Source of the DNA: Gemmatimonas sp. UBA7669
Lineage (GTDB): Bacteria; Gemmatimonadota; Gemmatimonadetes; Gemmatimonadales; Gemmatimonadaceae
Direction: 5' to 3'
Assembly (NCBI RefSeq): GCF_002483225.1
Contig: NZ_DLHL01000043.1
Location: 1-64,000, forward strand
DNA length: 64,000 nt
Positions 8,487-17,088 of this stretch are shown in pieces. How positions within the stretch are numbered: the first letter of the stretch is position 1; each line of letters opens with the position of its first letter. The notes under the pieces were generated by a model. That model worked only from the letters and a program-made list of their open reading frames with translations. It was not told the origin of the DNA and searched no databases. A program made the position numbers and the translations under genes.

Positions 8487-9167
8487 ATGGCGAGGCATTT
8501 CCGCGGGGTGGTGTGCGGGTTGGGTTTCCTGGCGTCGATGAGCGCGGTGAGTGCCGGCTCGTTGTCCGCCCAGCAGGTGCAGCACAAGACCGGGGGCAAC
8601 GAGGGCAAGCGTCCCATCGGCTGGCAGGTGCGCTACGACAAGGGCGAGCACGCCGGCCATGGGGCCGACTCGATCAGCTTTGTGCAAATGACGCCCGGCT
8701 TTCACGCCACGACCGGTGGGTCGGCCGCCATTCTCTGGCACCCGGACAGCAGTGTGCGTGGGGATTTTTCGGTGGAGAGCACGATCTTTCTGTTCCCCAC
8801 CAAGGGCCGCGATCGCGAGGGCTACGGGCTCTTGATTGGCGGCGCCGATCTGGGCGGGGCGGGGCAGCGCTACACCTACTTTCTGCTGCGCAACGACGGG
8901 CGCTTCCTGGTGAAGCAGCGTCGCGGGGAGCAGACCGTTTCGCTGACGGAGTGGACGCCGCTGCCGGCCATTGCGCTGCAGCAGGGTGAGGACGCGGTGA
9001 AGAATGTGCTGCGTGTGGAGGCCAAGGGCGCCACGGTGCGATTCCTCGTGAACGGGGCAGAGGCTGCCGCGCTGCCGCGCTCGAAGGTGGAGCCCGACGG
9101 GGTATTCGGCGTCCGGATGAATCACGCCATCAACGCCCACGTGTCGAGCGTGGCGCGGGCCAAATAG
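8487..9167 (+). CDS. Exported concanavalin/LamG-like domain protein
   Basis: 226 aa. The ATG at 8487 has a GAGGA Shine-Dalgarno and gives a signal peptide ending SAGSLSAQQ. The mature part resembles the DUF1080/LamG-like jelly-roll: W-x-V-R-Y near the start, GDFSVESTIFLF, a GYGLLIGGADL strand pair, RYTYFLLRNDGRFLVKQRRG, then V-R-F-L-V-N-G and DGVFGVRMNH. Such domains often bind or cleave glycans; no catalytic residues can be assigned here. Confidence 0.65.
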   Translation: MARHFRGVVCGLGFLASMSAVSAGSLSAQQVQHKTGGNEGKRPIGWQVRYDKGEHAGHGADSISFVQMTPGFHATTGGSAAILWHPDSSVRGDFSVESTIFLFPTKGRDREGYGLLIGGADLGGAGQRYTYFLLRNDGRFLVKQRRGEQTVSLTEWTPLPAIALQQGEDAVKNVLRVEAKGATVRFLVNGAEAAALPRSKVEPDGVFGVRMNHAINAHVSSVARAK

Positions 9168-9221
9168 GCGGCCACGCAGCGAAGTCGGGCAACCGCCAGT
9201 TCCCTTTGGGCTGGGGGCGGA

Positions 9222-9227
9222 TATATT
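9222..9227 (+). promoter_or_regulatory. Candidate -10 element of the tRNA-Phe promoter
   Basis: TATATT in otherwise GC-rich DNA, about 42 bp before the mature tRNA 5' end. No convincing -35 hexamer is seen 17 bp upstream (GTTCCC is the nearest), so the call rests mainly on the -10 match and position. Confidence 0.4.
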
Positions 9228-9268
9228 GCGGGACTCCGGGTTCGCCGCTCTCGTGGCGGGTCCGGCTC

Positions 9269-9341
<73 letters not shown>

Positions 9342-9477
9342 CTGAAATAGCGAGCGGCGCCCTGACTGTGGTCGGGGCGCCGTTTTGCGTTACCGGGTTG
9401 GCCAGCGCGCCGGCGAGACACACCGTTGGCAGCGAGCTGCCAGGGCCTCGATGGTGTCGGACTCACTCTTGCCTATC

Positions 9478-9583
9478 ATAATAACCGCAAAGTGTTCTTT
9501 GGGTTATGTATCTGATAATAACCAGACTTCTTGTCTTGGTTATCATATCAATGATAACCTCTGGTATGTCAATTGGTTATTAT
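9478..9583. promoter_or_regulatory. AT-rich array of GGTTAT/ATAACC palindromes upstream of the ORC-like gene
   Basis: Six half-sites occur in about 106 bp. ATAACC ends at 9486, 9523 and 9559 (steps of 37 and 36); GGTTAT starts at 9502, 9538 and 9575 (steps of 36 and 37). Two full sites have the form GGTTAT-N10-ATAACC (9502-9523 and 9538-9559). The second is extended to 9-base arms GGTTATCAT/ATGATAACC. Half-sites flank the pair on both sides (ATAATAACC at 9478-9486, GGTTATTAT at 9575-9583). Neighbouring DNA is far more GC-rich. It could be a cooperative operator or an iteron-like binding array for the adjacent ATPase. Confidence 0.75.
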
Positions 9584-9615
9584 GGGGAGTACCACAACCC
9601 TTCCCAGTCGTCACC

Positions 9616-10941
9616 GTGACCGATTCCTACCTCATTTCGAGTCCATGGACTCCATTCGGTCTGTCGGATGACCCGTTCTTTCAGGCGGCGCTCGATCCTG
9701 CCGACAGCTCAAGGTCCACGCACCCGATCAGCCTCTTCGTTGGCCGAACTGCTGAACTCCGACTGATCGGCAGTCAGGTGGTCGGAGCGTCCAGCTCCCG
9801 AGCCATTCTCACCGGCGGTCCTGGCGTGGGAAAGACGAGCCTGGTCAATCGACTCAAAGCCTCCTTGGCTGGCCAGGGCGTCCTCACCCACGCGGCGCCG
9901 GTGCGCGTGGTCAGTGGCATGACGCCTCGGCACTTCGAGGCCGAGGTGCTTCGGGTCCTGCTGCAAATGCGCGCTGGAGAGCAAGCAGCCACGTCGTCCA
10001 TTCCTCACGCACCCGCCACATCCTCCCGTGCGAGTGAGCAGGCCGAGGACGACGCATTCTGGCGTCGCGTCGGACGCCTGATCATGGGAGAAGACAGCGT
10101 CGCTGGTGGTGTGTCATTGGGCGGCTTTGGTGTCCAGTCCCAGGCCGTTCGCATTCCGGCGGAGGTGCAGCACACGGCACTGACTACGGAGGTGACGGAG
10201 GCATTCCGTCGCCTGTCCCGCAACGGCACGCGCCGCCTGCTGCTTCACGTCAACAACCTGGAGAATCTCTCCACCACGGCTGCACAGGCGGCCGCGAACC
10301 TCATGCAGCAGGTGCGCGATACCCTGCTCGCGGACTTCGCGCATTGGGTGTTTGTGGGGGCCACCGGAATTGAACGGACCGTCTTCGGTGGCTCCACGCA
10401 GGTCAGCAGCATCATTCCGCTCACGGTGCATCTGCCTCCGCTGGCGCCTGCTGACGTGGCTGACCTGCTGAGGCGCCGATACGCGCATCTGCGCTCCGGC
10501 CTCCGCTTCACGCCGCCAGTGGATCCGCAGGTGGCGGCTGCGTTGTACGAACGTTTTCGCGGCGATCTGCGCGGCTTTCTGAACCTCCTGGCCCTGGCGG
10601 TGCAGCAGCACGCCATCAGCGCGCCGGGACGCACGGTGAGCGCCGGCGATATCATCGCGCATGTCGCCGCCCGCTATCAGGCCAGCGTTGTTCCGCATCG
10701 CTTGTCGGCCGAAGACTTCACCCATCTCGTGCGTGTGGTTGGCGGACAGCCGTGGCCAACGGAATTCCGTGTTACCGATGTGGCGGCGCGCGCCGCCGGT
10801 GCCCTGACACAGGCTGGCGCGAGCAAGGCCGTGAAGCGTCTGTTGCTTTCAGGTGTGATAGCGGAGCACCGGCGCGACGGGCGCAGCGTGTACTATCAGG
10901 TGGCGGACGGCGCGGTCAGCGTGGCGTTGGCGCAGACCTGA
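9616..10941 (+). CDS. ORC1/CDC6-like AAA+ ATPase with C-terminal winged helix
   Basis: 441 aa from a GTG at 9616; the frame upstream runs through the palindrome array and is not protein-like. FVGR (41-44) precedes a clear Walker A, GGPGVGKT (67-74). The Walker B position reads LLLHVNNLEN (208-217), without the usual DE/DD pair. A sensor-like VFVGATG (246-252) and a sensor-2-like RGDLRGFLNLLALAV region (about 315-329) follow. The C-terminal 75 residues form a winged helix with GASKAVKRLLLSGVI and a basic wing (EHRRDGRSVYY). It resembles the orphan ORC-CDC6 family ATPases of bacteria. It may bind the array just upstream. It lies 275 bp after tRNA-Phe with no integrase nearby. Function unknown. 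Confidence 0.75.
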   Translation: MTDSYLISSPWTPFGLSDDPFFQAALDPADSSRSTHPISLFVGRTAELRLIGSQVVGASSSRAILTGGPGVGKTSLVNRLKASLAGQGVLTHAAPVRVVSGMTPRHFEAEVLRVLLQMRAGEQAATSSIPHAPATSSRASEQAEDDAFWRRVGRLIMGEDSVAGGVSLGGFGVQSQAVRIPAEVQHTALTTEVTEAFRRLSRNGTRRLLLHVNNLENLSTTAAQAAANLMQQVRDTLLADFAHWVFVGATGIERTVFGGSTQVSSIIPLTVHLPPLAPADVADLLRRRYAHLRSGLRFTPPVDPQVAAALYERFRGDLRGFLNLLALAVQQHAISAPGRTVSAGDIIAHVAARYQASVVPHRLSAEDFTHLVRVVGGQPWPTEFRVTDVAARAAGALTQAGASKAVKRLLLSGVIAEHRRDGRSVYYQVADGAVSVALAQT

Positions 10942-11056
10942 GTCGCCGGCGCCGCACGACGGATCTACGCCCTTACGGCCTTCGTCATGCCGAAGCAACG
11001 CAAAAATGCGCAAGGCGAATCAAGCGGCCGTTTGGCACTCCTGACAGCTTCACCGC

Positions 11057-11956
11057 ATGAAGCCGGACACGTACGCCTTTTACCTGAGCGCGGTGACGCG
11101 GGTGTTGCGTCACCTGACCACGCAGCTGGATAGCGCCCCCGATCTCGCTGCACTGGCCGCTCTCGCACATCTGTCGCCCTTTCACTTTCACCGCGTGTTC
11201 CGCGGCATGGTGGGCGAGACGCCACTGGAGCTGCTGCGTCGCCTGCGGTTGGAGCGTGCCGCGCACCTGCTGCAGAGTACCGAGGTCGCGGTAACGCAGG
11301 TGGCGTTTGGTGCCGGCTTCGAAACCCACGAAGCGTTCACGCGGGCCTTCCGCACGGCCTTTGGTGAAGCGCCATCGGCGTTCCGGCAGAACCCGCGTGC
11401 ACGTGCACATCTGACCGCGCCGAGCGGTCTTCACTTCGACACCGCCGACATCACGACCGTGTTCATCCCCCGCAATACGGGAGGTCAATTCATGGACGTT
11501 CACATCGAGCATCTTCCCCCGCTGCGCCTCGCGACCGTGGTGCACACGGGCCCCTTCAATCAGATCGGTGCGGCGTTCGAGCGGCTTGGGGCACTTGCGG
11601 GTCGCGCGGGCCTGTTCACGCACCCCGGCGCCCTCATGGTGGCCACCTACGACGACGACCCGGAAGGCAAGGCGGCCGAGGAGCTGCGCTCACGGGCGGG
11701 TATTTCCATTCCCGAAGGCATTGCCATGCCCGAGGGATTGGAGGAACAGCGCATTGCCGGTGGCGACTACGCGTGTCACACGCACATGGGCGGATACGAG
11801 ACGCTGGGCGATGTATGGTCGCGATTCATGGGTGAGGCGCTGCCGTCCAGCGGTCATGCGTTGGCAGAAGGCCCGGCGCTCGAGATCTACCGCACGGACA
11901 TGCGCACTACCCCCAAGGCGGAGTGGCGCACCGACCTGCTCGTACCGGTTGGTTGA
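11057..11956 (+). CDS. AraC family regulator with GyrI-like effector-binding domain
   Basis: 299 aa. The N-terminal AraC DNA-binding domain (about 10-110) has LAALAHLSPFHFHRVFRGMVGETP and the second helix-turn-helix VTQVAFGAGFETHEAFTRAF. A linker leads to a C-terminal GyrI/BacA-type small-molecule-binding domain (about 145-299), with VHTGPFNQIGAAFERL and the HMGGYETLGDVW stretch seen in Rob-like regulators. The architecture is that of Rob/BltR-type regulators that respond to cationic or hydrophobic compounds. Its targets are not evident; an isolated gene, 63 bp from a convergent gene. Confidence 0.9.
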   Translation: MKPDTYAFYLSAVTRVLRHLTTQLDSAPDLAALAALAHLSPFHFHRVFRGMVGETPLELLRRLRLERAAHLLQSTEVAVTQVAFGAGFETHEAFTRAFRTAFGEAPSAFRQNPRARAHLTAPSGLHFDTADITTVFIPRNTGGQFMDVHIEHLPPLRLATVVHTGPFNQIGAAFERLGALAGRAGLFTHPGALMVATYDDDPEGKAAEELRSRAGISIPEGIAMPEGLEEQRIAGGDYACHTHMGGYETLGDVWSRFMGEALPSSGHALAEGPALEIYRTDMRTTPKAEWRTDLLVPVG

Positions 11957-12018
11957 ATCCGGTTCGGTGCATCCGCATCGCTGAATCCGGTGTGCTGATG
12001 TCGGTGCGCTGAGAGCAG

Positions 12019-12945
12019 CTATTTGGTGACCGGTGTGTGCCGCCAGACCAGGCGCGCACCGGTGGCCGGGTCAAAGCCGGCCTCCAGCGTGCTCACGGCA
12101 GCCGGGGTACTGAGCGAGACACCGCGTCCAAGTTCGGCGTACCAGCGTGCTGTGACCAGGTCTGTCACGGCGGCCACATCCCGCACGCTGCTGAACAGAC
12201 GCAGGGGCCCGGATGCGGTGAGGTTGAGCTGGGTCCAGGTGGCGCTGTGATCGTCGAGGAGTTGCAGGGAGTCGGACGTTGCCGCGCGCGCAAAACCCAT
12301 GTCACCACCCACGACATAGCTGCGCGCTTTGGTGGCCCGTGGTATGACCCAGGCCTCGAGTGCAGGCGTGGCAATGGGCACCACGGAGAACGGACGCTTC
12401 TTTGTGGTCCAACTGCGGTTCACCTGCCGGTGCACGTCGCGCGCGAGATGAAAGGCCGCCGCGATGGCGGTGGTGTCCACGGCATCGGTGTACGCGGGCC
12501 TCGCGCCATCGAGACGGACCAGGCCGAGCCGCTGTACACGCGCAAAACTGCTGTCGATATCGAACACGCCACCGATGGGCACCCCGTCCGACGTGCGGCT
12601 GCAGTGGATGGCCCGTGGGGCGCGGGCTGCGGGGCCAAAGCGTCCCTCGGCACGCAGCCGAGCCACGGTGGCGGTGCACTGCATCCAGTACACGATGGCG
12701 CGCGCGCGCACGTCGTTGCGGGCAAACCGGGCGTGAAAGTCTGCGCTCATGCCGTCTGCGGGCGTCGGCGCTGCGGTATCGACGGCGACCTGTACCGGCG
12801 AGACGTCGGGTACGGGCACCTCTGCCACAGGCGGCGCACCCGCGCAGGCCGACCCGAGGCCTGCAGCCAGCAGGGCCGAGACAGCGATGAGCAGACGGCG
12901 GACCATGCGGGAGCGGGGGGAAGCCGGGGGCAGCGAATCGGTCAT
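12019..12945 (-). CDS. Hypothetical exported protein, probable lipoprotein
   Basis: 308 aa from the ATG at 12945. A basic n-region (RMVRRLL), a Leu/Ala core and Cys-containing GSACAG suggest lipoprotein export, although the lipobox is not canonical. The mature part carries a Pro/Val-rich linker (EVPVPDVSPVQVAVD), then a domain with RARAIVYWMQCTATVARL and, near the C-terminus, a regular beta-rich ending (AGFDPATGARLVWRHTP). No family is recognised. Its start lies only 24 bp from the farthest possible start of the divergent acetyltransferase. Confidence 0.6.
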   Translation of the reverse strand: MTDSLPPASPRSRMVRRLLIAVSALLAAGLGSACAGAPPVAEVPVPDVSPVQVAVDTAAPTPADGMSADFHARFARNDVRARAIVYWMQCTATVARLRAEGRFGPAARAPRAIHCSRTSDGVPIGGVFDIDSSFARVQRLGLVRLDGARPAYTDAVDTTAIAAAFHLARDVHRQVNRSWTTKKRPFSVVPIATPALEAWVIPRATKARSYVVGGDMGFARAATSDSLQLLDDHSATWTQLNLTASGPLRLFSSVRDVAAVTDLVTARWYAELGRGVSLSTPAAVSTLEAGFDPATGARLVWRHTPVTK

Positions 12946-12969
12946 GCTGCAAACTCGTCGCCCGCACGC

Positions 12970-13647
12970 ATGGACGCCATGCCGCGTGCCGCACACGTTT
13001 ACGGCATGATCCCCTCACACGCTGCGACTCTCGCTCCTGGCTATCACCTGGTGCCCGCCGGCCACGTGGCGAGCGTGGTGACGCGACTGGAGATGTGCGA
13101 GCGCCCGGCCACAGGGGCGCCGACCTCACCATCTCCTGCGCCGGTGCTGCGCCGACTGCGCGGTGCATCGCTCCCTGAATACCGCCGTCTGTTCGCCGAG
13201 GTGGGCGCGCCCTGGCTCTGGTTCTCGCGGTTGGCCATGGACGATGACACGCTGCGTGCGATTCTCGATGACGAAGCGGTGCATGCACTGGCGGTTGCCA
13301 CGCAGCAGGCGAACGAGCCGCCCTCACCTGCCTTGGGCCTGCTCGAACTCGACTTTCGCGTGCCTGGTCAGTGTGAACTGGCCTTCCTTGGTGTCACGCC
13401 GAACCTGGTTGGGCGCGGACTGGGCCAGTGGCTGATGTCACAGGCGTTGCAGATGGCCTGGAGCATGCCCGGCATGACGCGCGTACACGTGCACACCTGC
13501 ACGCTCGATCATCCGTCGGCGCTGCGCTTTTACCTGCGCGCGGGGTTCACGGCCGTGGGGCGCGCCATTGAGGTCGCGCCGGATCCGCGCGTGCTGGGAC
13601 TGCTGCCGGTGGATGCCGCACCCGACGTGCCCCTGATCACCGTCTGA
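12970..13647 (+). CDS. GNAT family N-acetyltransferase
   Basis: 225 aa from the ATG at 12970; ATGs at 12979 and 13006 are equally possible because no Shine-Dalgarno decides. The GNAT fold is visible in the C-terminal half: ECELAFLGV-like strand (CELAFLGVTPNLVGRGLGQWL) with the acetyl-CoA pyrophosphate loop V-G-R-G-L-G, followed by MTRVHVHTCTLDHPSALRFY and LRAGFTAVG, the usual last motif. Substrate unknown. Its last 118 bp overlap the 3' end of the TPR gene on the other strand. Confidence 0.85.
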   Translation: MDAMPRAAHVYGMIPSHAATLAPGYHLVPAGHVASVVTRLEMCERPATGAPTSPSPAPVLRRLRGASLPEYRRLFAEVGAPWLWFSRLAMDDDTLRAILDDEAVHALAVATQQANEPPSPALGLLELDFRVPGQCELAFLGVTPNLVGRGLGQWLMSQALQMAWSMPGMTRVHVHTCTLDHPSALRFYLRAGFTAVGRAIEVAPDPRVLGLLPVDAAPDVPLITV

Positions 13648-15458
13648 CCGCTGTCGTTGTCGATCCCGGACTTGCAGAGAATGGGCCGCGCCTGCTCCAC
13701 GGCTTTGCGCATCTCCTCGAACGCCGTGACGATCTCGCTGACGTTCTGGTCGCTCCCCAATCCGCTGTCTATGGCCTGCGCTGCGAGTTGCAGTGTCGTC
13801 TCCGACTGCTCGAGGTCGGCGCAGGAACGCGTGCGGCTAGCCACCACCAGGTGATTGCGCGCGAGCTGTAGTGAAGCGGCCGCCACATAGGCGCGCGAAT
13901 CGGCGCGGGACGCGATGGTATCGGCCAATACGACCAGCGCGACCCCCGCTTCCTGTTCGCGGCGCACGGAGTCGCCGCTGCTTCGCAGCAGGCCCAGGCC
14001 ACGTGCAATGGCATAGCTGCGCAGCATCTCCGCCGCATCGGCGGTGCGGGGTGCACGACGCAGCACCGATACCGCGCTGTCCACTGCGTGCTCTTCGAGA
14101 TAGTACTCGGCCAGCGCAAGGTAGGGCTGGAACAATGCGCTGTCGCGGCGCAGTGCTTCACGCGTGGCGCGAATGGCTTCTCCGCGATTGCCGCTGCGTC
14201 GCGCGTTGCTGGCCACCAGGAGCGGGAACTCCGGCGCTGATGGGAATCGTGCGAGGGCGCGAGGCAGCGCGACGGTCTGTTCGCCGTTCAGGATCTGCAC
14301 GTACTGCAGGTACAGCCGCGCGTCGCCGGGAAAGCGGCGCACGTTGCGCACCACCAATTCAAGCGAGGCCAACGAGTCGTGCGTCTGTCTGAGCGATTCC
14401 ACGTAGCGCGTGGCGTAACTCGAGTCGGTACGAAAGACTTCGTCTTCGTTTTCGAGTGAGTCGCCAATGATGGCCGCGTCCTTCCAGTTGCCGAGTGAGG
14501 CGTGGGCACGAAACGAGAGACGACGCAGCGATGCGTTGGGTCCGGTGCGCCGCAGCAGCGTACGTGCGTTGTCGAGCGATTCCTGTGCCTGGCCCATGCG
14601 CAGCAATCCTTCCACGGCAATGATGCCGACGGGAATGCTGTCGCCGTGTGTGGTGTAGACGCGCGCCCACTGGCTGGCGGCCGGCAGCCGGCGCCCCAGT
14701 GTTTCGAGGGCCTGCGCACGCGCGACGTTGGCAATGACGTTGGCGGAGTCACGCGCCAGCACGGCGTCGGCCACCTGCAGCACGGAGTCCGCGCCGGTGC
14801 GTCCATCGAGCAACGCGGAAATGAGGCAGCTTCGTGCGATGGTGGCATCACCATAGGCGCGCACGGCGCGTTCGGCTTCGCGCGCCGCCGTCGCGCGATC
14901 ACCGCCGGCGAGCGCATTCTCGCAGCGCCTGAGTGGTATGAGTTGGGCGCGGGCACGCAGCACTTCGCTCACCACGGCTTCGCCGGCTGCACGGGCGCTG
15001 ATGGCTCGCACCACGGGAAGCGGCTGCGCAATGTGCCAATTGCGGAGACGGGCCAGGCGCGCGCGTACCACCCATTTGCCGCCTTCCCGCACCACGGTGC
15101 CGGTAATGGTTTCGTCGGCGCGCAACTTGGTGGCCACCAGGCGCAGCTCGGTGTCGTTGAGCACCGTGCTGCGCGCATAGTCCGACTGCTTGAGCAGCAG
15201 ATTGAGATGATAGGCGCCGAGCACTTCGGCTTCGCGTTTGTTGAGCCGATCTCCCAGACGATCGCGAACGGCATCGGCGATGTCCCGGCCAACGTTGCGC
15301 GCGTCTTCGCCGGCCACGCTGTCGCTGACAAATGGGACAACGAGCACCTGCTGGCGCACGAATTCCTGAGCCTTGAGCGCGTGCGGTGCGAGAACACTCA
15401 CACCCAGCAGGCCCGACACAGCCAACAGGTGGCGAAGGTGGCGAAACCGGTGCGACAT
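13530..15458 (-). CDS. Exported TPR protein with TolB/CsgG-like N-terminal domain
   Basis: 642 aa from the ATG at 15458, which gives a signal peptide ending ALKAQ near residue 30. Residues about 35-150 have the pattern of TolB-N/CsgG-like domains found at the head of bacterial TPR proteins: VLVVPFVSDS, then RDIADAVRDRLGDRL, then a two-strand ITGTVV...WVVRARL hairpin. From about 170 to 590 the protein is a solenoid of TPR-like helix pairs. The C-terminal tail (about 605-642) is Ser/Gly/Thr-rich, low in complexity, and lies where the gene overlaps the convergent GNAT gene. Probably a periplasmic scaffold. Confidence 0.75.
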   Translation of the reverse strand: MSHRFRHLRHLLAVSGLLGVSVLAPHALKAQEFVRQQVLVVPFVSDSVAGEDARNVGRDIADAVRDRLGDRLNKREAEVLGAYHLNLLLKQSDYARSTVLNDTELRLVATKLRADETITGTVVREGGKWVVRARLARLRNWHIAQPLPVVRAISARAAGEAVVSEVLRARAQLIPLRRCENALAGGDRATAAREAERAVRAYGDATIARSCLISALLDGRTGADSVLQVADAVLARDSANVIANVARAQALETLGRRLPAASQWARVYTTHGDSIPVGIIAVEGLLRMGQAQESLDNARTLLRRTGPNASLRRLSFRAHASLGNWKDAAIIGDSLENEDEVFRTDSSYATRYVESLRQTHDSLASLELVVRNVRRFPGDARLYLQYVQILNGEQTVALPRALARFPSAPEFPLLVASNARRSGNRGEAIRATREALRRDSALFQPYLALAEYYLEEHAVDSAVSVLRRAPRTADAAEMLRSYAIARGLGLLRSSGDSVRREQEAGVALVVLADTIASRADSRAYVAAASLQLARNHLVVASRTRSCADLEQSETTLQLAAQAIDSGLGSDQNVSEIVTAFEEMRKAVEQARPILCKSGIDNDSGQTVIRGTSGAASTGSSPSTRGSGATSMARPTAVNPARR

Positions 15459-15586
15459 ATCCCGAATGTAACGCGAGCGGTGCGCCCGTCGCTGAGAGGG
15501 GACACGCCGGACCGTCGACACGACGTCGACCACGCGGCGATTCGTCCCATTCAACCGTGTCGCGACGCCGCGGCACTGAGGTGCAT

Positions 15587-16531
15587 ATGCGCAGTCTCCG
15601 CTCTTCGTCCCCTGTGAACGGCCTTGTGTCCCCGACCGATGCGCGTGGTGTGTTTCGCGTGCGCCGTGCCATGCAGTTGCTGTGGTGTACAGTGCTGCTC
15701 GCGCCGGCGCTGGTGAGCTCGCGTGCCGAGGCCCAGTCGTATCGTCAGGTCTCCGGGCGGGTGTATCTCAACGGGACCGTCGCTTGCCAGGTTACGTCGG
15801 CCGGCCCGATCGAGAGGTCGTGCACCGGCGCCGGCACGGCGGGTACCGTGCGCGGCTCGGTGGGCAATGATGGGTTGCTGCACGCCGAAGCGCGGGTGAC
15901 CGACCAGCGCTACCAGGCAGAAGACGAAGTCGACGCGTGGGCGCAGGCCATGCTGTACGATCGACTGACCTTCGAGGGTCAGGTTGTGCCGACGTCCGTT
16001 CGTCTTTCGCTGTTTCTGCATGGCGGCGTGACGGGCAGTAATACGTCATACGGTGCGTTGTCGGTGTATCACGGCGGCTCGGAGCCGGTACACACCATCT
16101 CGATTGACGGCTCGGCGCCCACGGGTGGCATTGGCTGGGGCTTCCCGGCGGCGCCCACGCTGCGGGTGGAGCGCACCACCTTCACCATGACCGTGGAGAA
16201 CGGGCGTGTGGACTTCGGCATCGCCCTCAGGGCCCGCGCGCATCTGCCACTGCCCACCTACGACGAGGATCGCACCAACTGCGGGATCTACGACTGTGTG
16301 GGTCGCGGCGCGCGCGCGGACTTTCTCAACACGGCGGGTGTGGAGCTCATTGAAGGGCTGGATGCGGACGGCAATGTGATCAGCAGTGGTTTCGTTGTTC
16401 GCAGCGCGGCGAATGTGCAGTACGCGGTGTTCGGCAATGCGCCGGTGCCGGTGCCAGAACCGTCGTCGGCCATTCTGCTCTTCGTGGCGGCGGCGGTGGG
16501 TGCCATGCGTCTGCGGCGTGCACGGGCCTGA
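15587..16531 (+). CDS. PEP-CTERM sorting domain protein
   Basis: 314 aa from the ATG at 15587, with a Sec signal ending SRAEAQSY. The C-terminus has the full PEP-CTERM tripartite signal: VPEPSS, a hydrophobic segment (AILLFVAAAVGAM) and a basic tail (RLRRARA). Such proteins are processed by an exosortase and delivered to the surface or exopolysaccharide. The body is beta-rich with four Cys (ACQV, RSCTG, NCGIYDC) that could form disulphides. It is transcribed divergently from the TPR gene (128 bp apart). No exosortase gene is in the window. Confidence 0.82.
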   Translation: MRSLRSSSPVNGLVSPTDARGVFRVRRAMQLLWCTVLLAPALVSSRAEAQSYRQVSGRVYLNGTVACQVTSAGPIERSCTGAGTAGTVRGSVGNDGLLHAEARVTDQRYQAEDEVDAWAQAMLYDRLTFEGQVVPTSVRLSLFLHGGVTGSNTSYGALSVYHGGSEPVHTISIDGSAPTGGIGWGFPAAPTLRVERTTFTMTVENGRVDFGIALRARAHLPLPTYDEDRTNCGIYDCVGRGARADFLNTAGVELIEGLDADGNVISSGFVVRSAANVQYAVFGNAPVPVPEPSSAILLFVAAAVGAMRLRRARA

Positions 16532-16599
16532 GGTTTGAGGACGGCAGAGCCTGCTCGGCAGAGCCTGCACGGCGGTCCGGTCACCGATAGCTTCAGGGC

Positions 16600-16965
16600 A
16601 TGAGCGGACCTACGGAGATCTACAAGCGCTTCACGGTGGAGGCGGCGCACCGCCTCCCCAACGTGCCGCCGGGACACAAGTGTGCCCGGTTGCACGGTCA
16701 TTCGTTCGGGATCGAGTTGCGTGTGCGTGGTGCGCTCCATCCCGAGCTGGGCTGGGTGCAGGACTTCGCTGACATCAAGGCGATCTTCAAGCCGATCTAT
16801 GAGCAGCTGGATCATCACTACCTGAACGACATCCCCGGGCTCGAGAATCCGACCAGCGAACGTCTCGCGGTCTGGATCTGGGACCGTCTCAAACCACAGC
16901 TTCCCGACCTGAGTGCGGTGATTGTGCAGGAGACCTGCACGTCGGGCTGTGAGTACCGGGGGTGA
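16600..16965 (+). CDS. queD: 6-carboxy-5,6,7,8-tetrahydropterin synthase
   Basis: 121 aa, the family's usual length. It converts 7,8-dihydroneopterin triphosphate to 6-carboxytetrahydropterin, the second step of queuosine synthesis. The zinc ligands are His17 (EAAHRL), His32 and His34 (HGHSF); the catalytic Cys28 lies in GHKCARLHGH. The downstream WVQDFADIK and LDHHYLN motifs and the C-terminal E-T-x-x-S-G-C-E-Y stretch also match. A single-gene unit here; queF is at 6.5 kb. Confidence 0.93.
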   Translation: MSGPTEIYKRFTVEAAHRLPNVPPGHKCARLHGHSFGIELRVRGALHPELGWVQDFADIKAIFKPIYEQLDHHYLNDIPGLENPTSERLAVWIWDRLKPQLPDLSAVIVQETCTSGCEYRG

Positions 16966-17088
16966 AGCAGGGGGACCTCCGCCGGTCCCGTTCAGGCGGC
17001 GCGAGTTGATGAGCTGACGCGGTGACGGGGCAGGGTCGGGTACGGCGGAAGTCCTTGAATGATCGCGAGTTCTCATTAGCTTGAATGG

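Noticed and set aside
9478..9583. Repeat array as a possible CRISPR
   Set aside because: Repeats are short 6-base half-sites forming palindromes with 14-15 bp intervals, not 24-37 bp repeats with unique 30-40 bp spacers, and no cas genes are near.
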